A stretch of 5,110 nucleotides of DNA, taken from the NCBI GenBank assembly GCA_021199825.1, contig JAJQHI010000192.1, positions 1 through 5,110 of the forward strand, given 5' to 3'. Shown one piece after another: positions 1 through 5,110 of the stretch; within the stretch, counting starts at the first letter, position 1, and each line of letters starts with the position of its first letter. Made by a program: the position numbers and the translations under genes. The stretch comes from Bacillota bacterium (GTDB lineage: Bacteria > Bacillota > Clostridia > Oscillospirales > CAG-272). The notes below the pieces were generated by a model. It saw only the letters and a list, made by a program, of their open reading frames with translations, was not told the DNA's origin and did no database searches.

Positions 1-117
1 ATCATGGACAACGGCAAAATCGTTGACATGGGAACGCATGACGAGCTTATGTCAAAGAGCGATATTTACCGCGAGATATATGAGCAGCAGGTGAGAGGAG
101 GAGACGAAAATGAATAA
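1..117 (+). CDS. ABC exporter half-transporter, C-terminal end only (partial)
   Basis: Only the last 38 residues and the TAA stop are present; the gene starts before the left edge. The visible peptide opens with IMDNGKIVDMGTHDELM and ends in an acidic, Gly-rich tail. This pattern (a beta-strand with 'G-K-I-V-x-x-G-T-H-x-E-L') is the part of an ABC exporter ATPase domain that lies just after the H-loop, so the membrane domain, Walker motifs and signature are all out of view. The stop overlaps the start of the next ABC gene by 8 bp (ATGAATAA), and the next gene's Shine-Dalgarno lies inside this one, so the two are probably translationally coupled. By analogy with BmrCD and LmrCD it is probably the partner half of a heterodimeric exporter. 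That pairing is inferred from position, and the substrate is unknown. Confidence 0.9.
   Translation: MMDNGKIVDMGTHDELMSKSDIYREIYEQQVRGGDENE
96..101 (+). promoter_or_regulatory. Shine-Dalgarno of the second ABC gene
   Basis: AGGAGG lies 8 bases before the ATG at 110, inside the 3' end of the preceding ABC gene. It supports the chosen start and suggests coupled translation of the two half-transporters. Confidence 0.85.
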
Positions 118-2011
118 GCAAGAGAAAAAATCCTCGGCGCTTATGCGCGTTGTGCGGGACCTTTTCAAAAGCTATCCCGTTATGCTCCCGCTGACTATCG
201 TTTGTATATTCTTCTCCGCTGCGGTATCGTCAATGCCGTCGATATTCCTTCAAAGGATTATCGCGGCGATTGAGGTTTACGTGGAGGGCGGCGACTGGGA
301 TGCCGCCAAGGAAGAGATTCTTCCGCTTATACTCATTTTGGTGTCGCTTTACGCGCTCTCCGTCATCGCTATTCTGACGTACACACAGCTCATGGCGTTC
401 ATAACGCAGGGCTTCCTTTCAAAGATGCGCCGCAAGATGTTTGACCGCATGCAGGATTTGCCGATAAGCTATTTTGACACACACAAGCACGGCGACATCA
501 TGAGCTACTACACAAACGACATAGACACCCTACGTCAGCTTGTGTCGCAGTCGCTGCCCCAGCTTCTCAACTCGGGAGCGATAGTGCTTGTTATCATAGG
601 CATTATGATATACTACAGCGTATGGATGCTCCTGCTTCTTTTGGCTGGCGTATTCTTCATGATTCTCGTTGCAAAGAAGGTAGGAGGCGGCTCCGCCAAG
701 TACTTTGTGCGTCAGCAGTCGGCGACGGGAGACATGGAGGGCTTCGTTCAGGAAATGATGAACGGAATGAAGGTTGTCAAGGTCTTCTGCCACGAGGAAA
801 AGAGCGAGGAGGCGTTTGACCGTCTCAATGAGTCCCTTTACGAGAACAACTACCGCGCAAACGCATATTCCAATATGTTAGGACCGATTATCGCGAACAT
901 CGGAAACATCCTTTATGTGCTGACTGCCATTGTGGGCGGAATACTCATGATACTGGAGGTGCCGAACATAAGCGTTTCGGGAATTGCCGTTGTGAACATA
1001 AGCATTATTGTTCCCTTCCTCAACATGACAAAACAGTTCACAGGAAATGTCAACCAGATGTCGCAGCAGATAAACTCAATTACGCTTGCAATTGCGGGCG
1101 CTAAGAGAATTTACGACCTCATGGACGAGGAGCCTGAAAAGGACGAAGGCTATGTAACGCTCGTGAGAGCCAATTTTGACGAGAACGACAACTTTGTTTC
1201 AGAGTCGGAAACGAGGACGGGGCGCTGGGCATGGAAGCATCCGCACTCATCCGACGGCACCGTCACATACACGGAGCTTAAGGGCGACGTGAGACTCACA
1301 AACGTTGACTTTTCGTATGTTGAGGGCAAGCAGGTGCTTTACGACGTGAGCGTTTACGCGGAGCCCGGTCAAAAGGTCGCGTTTGTCGGCGCGACAGGCG
1401 CCGGAAAGACAACCATCACGAATCTTATCAACAGATACTATGACATAGCAGACGGAAAGATTCGATATGACGGCATCAACATAAACAAGATAAAGAAGGC
1501 GGATCTGCGCCGCTCGCTCGGAATTGTGCTTCAGGACACGAACCTTTTCACGGGAACGGTCATGGACAACATAAGATACGGCAGGCTTGACGCAACCGAT
1601 GAGGAATGCATGGCAGCTGCGAAGCTTATCGGCGCGGACGACTTCATTCAGCGTCTGCCCGACGGATACGGAACAATGCTGACATCCAACGGCTCGAACC
1701 TCTCGCAGGGTCAGCGCCAGCTTATCGCCATCACGCGCGCTGCCGTAGCCGATCCGCCCGTGCTTATTCTCGATGAGGCAACCTCCTCAATCGATACGCG
1801 CACGGAGTCGATTGTCCAGCGCGGCATGGATAACCTCATGAAGGGGCGCACGGTGTTCGTAATCGCGCACAGGCTCTCAACCGTCATGAATTCTGACGTA
1901 ATCATGGTGCTTGACCACGGTCACATAATCGAGCGCGGCTCGCATGACAAGCTCATCGCCGACAGGGGTACATATTATCAGCTCTACACGGGCGCGTTTG
2001 AGCTTGAATAA
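110..2011 (+). CDS. ABC exporter half-transporter, fused membrane and ATPase domains
   Basis: A complete 633-residue half-transporter (type IV / ABCB-like fold) that would use ATP to export an unidentified substrate across the cytoplasmic membrane. Hydrophobic segments lie near residues 24-45, 72-97, 150-190 (a close pair) and 258-310, fitting a six-helix membrane domain. The ATPase domain follows from about residue 400. Walker A GATGAGKT is at 427-434 (Lys433), the Q-loop Gln at 475, the signature LSQGQ at 531-535, Walker B ILDEA with Asp555 and the catalytic Glu556, and the H-loop His587. All nucleotide-binding residues are intact; the signature has Gln where LSGGQ has Gly, a variant I know from related exporters. 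Between the two domains (about 345-398) is an extra polar segment containing GRWAWKHP and TVTYTELKGDVR, which makes the protein longer than a usual half-transporter of about 580 residues. The start is backed by AGGAGG 8 bases upstream. It probably pairs with the product of the overlapping upstream gene. Multidrug efflux is the usual annotation, but the sequence does not prove it. Confidence 0.95.
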   Translation: MNKQEKKSSALMRVVRDLFKSYPVMLPLTIVCIFFSAAVSSMPSIFLQRIIAAIEVYVEGGDWDAAKEEILPLILILVSLYALSVIAILTYTQLMAFITQGFLSKMRRKMFDRMQDLPISYFDTHKHGDIMSYYTNDIDTLRQLVSQSLPQLLNSGAIVLVIIGIMIYYSVWMLLLLLAGVFFMILVAKKVGGGSAKYFVRQQSATGDMEGFVQEMMNGMKVVKVFCHEEKSEEAFDRLNESLYENNYRANAYSNMLGPIIANIGNILYVLTAIVGGILMILEVPNISVSGIAVVNISIIVPFLNMTKQFTGNVNQMSQQINSITLAIAGAKRIYDLMDEEPEKDEGYVTLVRANFDENDNFVSESETRTGRWAWKHPHSSDGTVTYTELKGDVRLTNVDFSYVEGKQVLYDVSVYAEPGQKVAFVGATGAGKTTITNLINRYYDIADGKIRYDGININKIKKADLRRSLGIVLQDTNLFTGTVMDNIRYGRLDATDEECMAAAKLIGADDFIQRLPDGYGTMLTSNGSNLSQGQRQLIAITRAAVADPPVLILDEATSSIDTRTESIVQRGMDNLMKGRTVFVIAHRLSTVMNSDVIMVLDHGHIIERGSHDKLIADRGTYYQLYTGAFELE

Positions 2012-2022
2012 AGGAATTATGG

Positions 2023-2050
2023 AAAAGGGGATGCGGTGATTCACATCCCC
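2023..2050 (-). terminator. Probable second terminator for the clpX transcript
   Basis: Seven perfect base pairs (GGGGATG at 2027-2033 with CATCCCC at 2044-2050) enclose a 10-base loop. Read on the minus strand the stem is followed at once by TTTTCC, the layout of an intrinsic terminator for clpX transcripts that pass the first hairpin. On the plus strand no T-tract follows, so it is unlikely to end the ABC transcript. The stem begins only 15 bases after the ABC stop codon. Confidence 0.6.
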
Positions 2051-2054
2051 CGCG

Positions 2055-2111
2055 CAAAAAACGCACGGAATCCTAAGATAATCTCAAGAGTTCCGTGCGT
2101 TATTTGTTTTT
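2055..2111. terminator. Bidirectional intrinsic terminator between convergent operons
   Basis: Arms 2055-2070 and 2091-2106 pair at 15 of 16 positions (one A-A mismatch, 2059/2102), with an uninterrupted 11-bp core, AACGCACGGAA against TTCCGTGCGTT. The loop is 20 bases. On the plus strand the stem runs into TTTGTTTTT (2103-2111). On the minus strand the core is followed by TTTTTT (complement of 2056-2061). It therefore suits both the ABC operon arriving from the left and the clpX operon arriving from the right, as expected between converging genes. Confidence 0.85.
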
Positions 2112-2137
2112 GAAAGGATATTACGCGTAATTGGTAT

Positions 2138-3424
2138 TTACGCGTAAATTGGGTCGGATGTGCCTCTCATGGCGTCCTCCGTTACCCTGACGGACGTCAC
2201 GTTCTCACGCGAGGGCGCATCGAACATAACAGGCTGCATTACCTCTTCAAGTATGCTTCGCAGACCGCGGGCACCCGTATTTCTGTCAATCGCGAGCTCC
2301 GCTGCCGCAATGAGCGCTCCGTCGTCAAACGAAAGGTCAATGCCGTCGAGCTTTAAGAGCTTTTTGTACTGCTTTACGAGGCAGTTTTTCGGCTCGGAGA
2401 GTATTCTGACAAGCGCCGCGCTGTCAAGGTCATCAAGCGCAACTATGACAGGAAGGCGACCGACAAGCTCCGGGATAAGTCCGTACTTTACGATGTCATG
2501 AGGCGTAACTCCGCGGTAAATTCCCGCGTCCGTGCGCTCCTTCTTCGTCTTGATTTCGCTGCTGAAGCCGACTGTCTGGTTCCCCTCGCGCTGCGCTATA
2601 ATGTCGGAAAGTCCGTCAAACGCGCCGCCGCATATGAAAAGAATGTTTTCGGTGTTTATCTCGATAAACTCCTGATTTGGGTGCTTGCGTCCTCCCTGAG
2701 GCGGAACATTCGATATTGTTCCCTCAAGGATTTTGAGAAGCGCCTGCTGTACTCCCTCACCCGAAACGTCTCTTGTTATTGATCGGTTCTCGCTGCGTCT
2801 TGATATTTTATCGATTTCGTCGATATATATTATGCCGTGCTCTGCGCGTTCAACATCGTAGTCAGCCGCACGCAGAAGGCGAAGGAGAATATTCTCAACG
2901 TCCTCGCCGACGTATCCTGCCTCAGTGAGGGTTGTCGCGTCAGCTATCGCGAAGGGCACATCGAGCGTTTTCGCGAGAGTCTCGGCAAGGTATGTTTTGC
3001 CGACGCCCGTCGGTCCCAGCAAAAGCACGTTGCTCTTCTGTATCTCGACATCTCCGTATTCGTCAGTGTCGGCGGTGCCGCGCTTTTGCTTTTGCGAGCC
3101 GTTTGTCAATATGCGCTTATAGTGATTGTAGACAGCGACGGAAAGGGCGCGCTTTGCGTCGTCCTGACCTATGACGTATTCGTCAAGGACAGCCTTGATT
3201 TCCTTCGGGCGCGGGAGATCCGTCATTGTGAAGCCGCTCTCCGTTTTGTTGAGCGCCTCCTGCTCGTCTAAAATCCTGCCGCAGATGTCAACGCAGCCGT
3301 CACATATATAATTTCCGCTCGGCGAGGGGATGAGGTAGTTTACCTGTTCCTCGCTTCTCCCGCAGAAGGAGCACCTGCGAAGAGCGCCCCTTCTGCCGGA
3401 ATTTCCACTGTTTGTGGTAGGCAT
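2138..3424 (-). CDS. clpX: ATP-dependent Clp protease ATP-binding subunit ClpX
   Basis: A 428-residue AAA+ unfoldase of normal family length. As a hexamer it recognises tagged or damaged proteins, unfolds them with ATP and threads them into ClpP in the cytoplasm. The N-terminal zinc-binding domain has its four cysteines at 18, 21, 41 and 44. The ATPase follows: Walker A GPTGVGKT at 137-144 (Lys143), pore loop GYVG at 170-173 (Tyr171), Walker B IIYIDEID with Asp202 and Glu203, the RKH pore-entrance motif at 246-248, and sensor-2 GAR ending in Arg386. The ClpP-docking tripeptide, usually IGF, reads VGF at 285-287. The conserved sequence [12 protein letters not shown] is also present. The stretch between the first helix bundle and Walker A (about 108-130) is polar and charged. 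The ATG is fixed by AAGGAGG 5 bases upstream and by alignment of the zinc domain. The gene lies 22 bp behind clpP and must share its transcript. It ends 30 bases before the bidirectional terminator. Confidence 0.98.
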   Translation of the reverse strand: MPTTNSGNSGRRGALRRCSFCGRSEEQVNYLIPSPSGNYICDGCVDICGRILDEQEALNKTESGFTMTDLPRPKEIKAVLDEYVIGQDDAKRALSVAVYNHYKRILTNGSQKQKRGTADTDEYGDVEIQKSNVLLLGPTGVGKTYLAETLAKTLDVPFAIADATTLTEAGYVGEDVENILLRLLRAADYDVERAEHGIIYIDEIDKISRRSENRSITRDVSGEGVQQALLKILEGTISNVPPQGGRKHPNQEFIEINTENILFICGGAFDGLSDIIAQREGNQTVGFSSEIKTKKERTDAGIYRGVTPHDIVKYGLIPELVGRLPVIVALDDLDSAALVRILSEPKNCLVKQYKKLLKLDGIDLSFDDGALIAAAELAIDRNTGARGLRSILEEVMQPVMFDAPSRENVTSVRVTEDAMRGTSDPIYA

Positions 3425-3429
3425 TTTCG

Positions 3430-3436
3430 CCTCCTT
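3430..3436 (-). promoter_or_regulatory. Shine-Dalgarno of clpX
   Basis: On the minus strand AAGGAGG stands 5 bases before the clpX ATG (complement of 3422-3424), within the 22 bp gap after clpP. No room for a separate promoter is seen there. Confidence 0.85.
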
Positions 3437-3446
3437 AGAATTTTAT

Positions 3447-4028
3447 TCAGCGATGAGTGTATACCTTATCTATGAGTCCGAAGCTCTTTGCCTCCTCCGC
3501 CGAGAGGAAGTTGTCGCGCTCTGTCGCGTCAGCTATCTCCTCATAGCTTCTGCCCGTGTTGTCGGACAGTATGCGGTTGAGCTGTTCGCGCGTCTTGATA
3601 AGGTAATCCGTATGAATTTTGATGTCTGTCGCCTGACCCTGCATACCTCCGCTGGGCTGGTGAATCATTATGGTGCTGTTCGGCAAAGCGATGCGCTTTC
3701 CCTTTGCTCCCGATGAGAGCAGGAAGGCACCCATGCTTGCCGCCATACCAATACATATTGTTGATACGTCACACTTTATGAAATTCATTGTGTCGTAAAT
3801 TGCGAATCCAGCGGTTACCGATCCGCCGGGCGAATTAATGTAAAGAGAGATATCCTTGTCGGGGTCCTGCGCTTCAAGGAAAAGAAGCTGTGCCACAACG
3901 AGCGATGCGGTTGTGTCGTTCACCTCATCCGCAAGGAACACTATCCTGTCGTTTAAAAGACGCGAATATATATCATACGCGCGTTCACCTCTGTTTGTCT
4001 GTTCAATTACTGTCGGAACAAGCGGCAT
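3447..4028 (-). CDS. clpP: ATP-dependent Clp protease proteolytic subunit ClpP
   Basis: A 193-residue serine peptidase that assembles into a 14-subunit barrel and degrades proteins delivered by ClpX or other Clp ATPases. The catalytic triad is Ser98 (in GMAASMGA), His123 (in MIHQPSGG) and Asp172 (in ERDNF), at the standard Clp numbering. The oxyanion-site sequence NSPGGSV is at 65-71. The handle region, about 125-150, contains [10 protein letters not shown] and is complete, and the Glu170-Arg171 pair that senses the active state between rings is present. The protein starts [11 protein letters not shown], so it begins at the mature N-terminus without the propeptide of E. coli ClpP, as is usual in Bacillota. 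Start choice is supported by a strong Shine-Dalgarno. clpX follows 22 bp downstream. Upstream is a 165 bp gap from tig with a perfect inverted repeat and a possible promoter. Confidence 0.98.
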   Translation of the reverse strand: MPLVPTVIEQTNRGERAYDIYSRLLNDRIVFLADEVNDTTASLVVAQLLFLEAQDPDKDISLYINSPGGSVTAGFAIYDTMNFIKCDVSTICIGMAASMGAFLLSSGAKGKRIALPNSTIMIHQPSGGMQGQATDIKIHTDYLIKTREQLNRILSDNTGRSYEEIADATERDNFLSAEEAKSFGLIDKVYTHR

Positions 4029-4036
4029 TTTGATGT

Positions 4037-4043
4037 CCTCCTT
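4037..4043 (-). promoter_or_regulatory. Shine-Dalgarno of clpP
   Basis: On the minus strand AAGGAGG lies 8 bases before the clpP ATG (complement of 4026-4028). It fixes the start so that the protein begins at the conserved LVPTVIEQT. Confidence 0.85.
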
Positions 4044-4070
4044 TAAAATTTTGAAAAATTGTATATTGAC

Positions 4071-4112
4071 ATAATACTATGATACCTGGGAAAGCAAATA
4101 TCATAGTATTAT
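4071..4112. repeat. Perfect 14-bp inverted repeat upstream of clpP
   Basis: ATAATACTATGATA at 4071-4084 is the exact reverse complement of 4099-4112, with a 14-base spacer. It lies 42 bases upstream of the clpP start codon. The stem is AT-rich and is not followed by a T-tract in either direction, so it does not look like a terminator. It overlaps the possible -10 box of clpP. It could be an operator for a dimeric or tetrameric regulator, or a 5' leader hairpin in the clpP mRNA. It matches neither the CIRCE element (HrcA) nor the CtsR heptad repeat. Confidence 0.85.
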
Positions 4113-4113
4113 A
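4108..4113 (-). promoter_or_regulatory. Possible -10 element of a clpP-clpX promoter
   Basis: The minus strand reads TATAAT here, a perfect sigma-A -10 hexamer about 80 bases before the clpP ATG. No good -35 is found at 16-18 bases; the best match (ATAACC, spacing 16) agrees at three of six positions, and there is no TGn extension. Transcription would start near 4100, inside the inverted repeat. This is suggestive only, because AT-rich sequence makes such hexamers by chance. Confidence 0.3.
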
Positions 4114-4193
4114 TGCCTTATACTTGATTGGTTATATTCACCGCGCACAAAAATATTTATGAAAAAGCGGTCGTGATATGTTATAAAGAGCGA

Positions 4194-5110
4194 TTATTCA
4201 GCCGACTCTTCCTCGTGAGCCTCTTCATGCTCCTCGTGGTCATGATGATGGTGATGATGCTCGTCCTCGTCGTGTTCAGGCTCAACCTCGGTCACCACGG
4301 CTGCGTCCTTCACAAGCTTCATGGCACCGCGGATTTTGAGGTCCTCAATAAGGTCAGCCGAAGCGATTGACTCCTTAACCTTGTCAATCTCAACGCTGTA
4401 GCGTTCGGAAAGCGACTTATATTCAGCCTCAAGCTCCTCATCGGATACGACAACGCCCTCAAGCTCCGCGATCTTTTCAAACGCGAGGCGGCTCTTGAGC
4501 TGACGCTCAGCTACAGGGCGGGCCTGCTCCTTGAGTGCGTCAAGCGACTCTCCCGTATACTTGAGATATGTTGAAAGGTCGATTCCCTGGCTGCGCATTC
4601 TCATGTCATAGTCGCGGATGACGTTCTCTGTCTCGGATACGTACATAGCCTCCGGTATATCCGACTCTATATGCTCGACAACGAAGTCAACTATCTGAGA
4701 CTCAACCTCGTAGTCAGCCTGCTCTTCCTTGGATTTTTCGAGCTTTTCGTGGAGACTCCTGCGGTATTCCTCCATAGTGTCAAACTCGGAAACGTCCTTT
4801 GCAAATTCATCGTCCGCTTCGGGAAGCTCCTCAAGCTTTATTGAGTTGATTTTTACCTTGAAGGTCGCGTCCTTGCCGGCGAGCTCCTCTGCGTGGTATT
4901 CCGTCGGGAAGGTGACGTTTACGTCAAATTCCTCGCCCGTGCTGTGTCCGACAACACCGTCCTCAAAGCCGGGAATGAACGAATTTGAGCCGAGCTTGAG
5001 GTTATGTCCCTCGTCCTTGCCACCCTCAAAGGCAACGCCGTCAGCAAAGCCCTCATAGTCGATATTAACAGTGTCGCCGAGCGCCGCGGGACGGTCTGTT
5101 ACGTCTATTT
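4194..5110 (-). CDS. tig: Trigger factor, FKBP and C-terminal domains (partial, 5' end off window)
   Basis: The reading frame is open from the right edge to TAA at 4194-4196, giving 304 residues; the N-terminal ribosome-binding domain is beyond the window. The ATG at 4775 is internal (visible residue 112) and not the start. Trigger factor is the ribosome-bound chaperone and prolyl isomerase that meets nascent chains. Visible residues 1-95 are the FKBP-type domain, recognised by DRPAALGDTVNIDYEG, FIPGFEDGVVG and VTFPTEYHAEELAGK. ELPEADDEFAKDVSEFDT (94-111) is the characteristic link into the helical C-terminal cradle (about 112-275). The last 26 residues (279-304) are extraordinary: ten His, including six in a row, and thirteen Asp/Glu, with only Ala and Ser besides. 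Allowing about 145 missing residues the full protein would be near 450, slightly longer than usual, and the tail explains part of this. It is followed by clpP, the standard neighbour in Clostridia. Confidence 0.97.
   Translation of the reverse strand, partial: IDVTDRPAALGDTVNIDYEGFADGVAFEGGKDEGHNLKLGSNSFIPGFEDGVVGHSTGEEFDVNVTFPTEYHAEELAGKDATFKVKINSIKLEELPEADDEFAKDVSEFDTMEEYRRSLHEKLEKSKEEQADYEVESQIVDFVVEHIESDIPEAMYVSETENVIRDYDMRMRSQGIDLSTYLKYTGESLDALKEQARPVAERQLKSRLAFEKIAELEGVVVSDEELEAEYKSLSERYSVEIDKVKESIASADLIEDLKIRGAMKLVKDAAVVTEVEPEHDEDEHHHHHHDHEEHEEAHEEESAE

Noticed and set aside
530..793. Minus-strand frame of 87 codons inside the ABC exporter gene
   Set aside because: Antisense to conserved membrane-domain sequence, with no initiation signal and no recognisable features.
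2837..3271. Open frame of 144 codons on the plus strand
   Set aside because: It lies wholly antisense to clpX, which is unmistakable by its motifs. It has no Shine-Dalgarno and no recognisable protein features; it is a shadow of clpX codon use. The same applies to the other plus-strand frames across clpX, clpP and tig.
4140..4171. Possible terminator hairpin after tig (ACCGC pairing with GCGGT)
   Set aside because: Only five base pairs around a 22-base AT-rich loop, with no T-tract following on the minus strand. Too weak to call.
4029..4193. CtsR or HrcA (CIRCE) operator upstream of clpP
   Set aside because: The GTCAA and TTCAAAA pieces seen on the minus strand are not in the CtsR tandem-heptad spacing, and no TTAGCACTC/GAGTGCTAA pair exists here.
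4242..4259. Trinucleotide repeat or vector-derived His tag
   Set aside because: The six His codons are mixed (CAT and CAC) and embedded in a longer acidic His-rich tail that continues to the native stop, followed by normal intergenic sequence and clpP. It reads as genomic.
4194..4775. A separate 193-residue gene starting at the ATG at 4775
   Set aside because: The frame continues upstream without a stop to the window edge and encodes the FKBP domain of trigger factor, so this ATG is an internal Met.

Overview
The window is ordinary bacterial chromosome of roughly even base composition. It most likely comes from the Bacillota, class Clostridia. Three things suggest this: the gene order trigger factor - clpP - clpX, a ClpP that begins directly at the mature N-terminus, and a paired ABC exporter of the kind common in Clostridia, with an extra segment before its ATPase domain. 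Strong AGGAGG-type Shine-Dalgarno sites precede the three genes whose starts are visible. I cannot place it at family or genus level.

Left part (1-2011, plus strand): the last 38 residues of one ABC exporter half-transporter overlap by 8 bp with a complete second half-transporter of 633 residues. The pair is most simply read as a heterodimeric efflux pump or lipid/drug exporter. The substrate cannot be told from sequence.

Middle (2012-2137): a 126 bp convergent intergenic region holds two hairpins. One is a strong, nearly perfect stem flanked by T-tracts on both strands, which fits a bidirectional terminator. The other has a T-tract only for the minus strand.

Right part (2138-5110, minus strand): transcription runs right to left through tig (trigger factor; its 5' end lies beyond the right edge), clpP and clpX. 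These encode a ribosome-associated folding chaperone, the ClpP peptidase, and the ClpX AAA+ unfoldase that feeds it. clpP and clpX are 22 bp apart and surely co-transcribed. A 165 bp gap separates tig from clpP and carries a perfect 14-bp inverted repeat that overlaps a TATAAT-like -10 element, so clpP-clpX may have their own controlled promoter.

I found no new multi-gene system, mobile element, CRISPR array or RNA gene. The two points most worth a second look are the natural histidine-rich acidic tail of the trigger factor, with six consecutive His, and the inverted repeat upstream of clpP.
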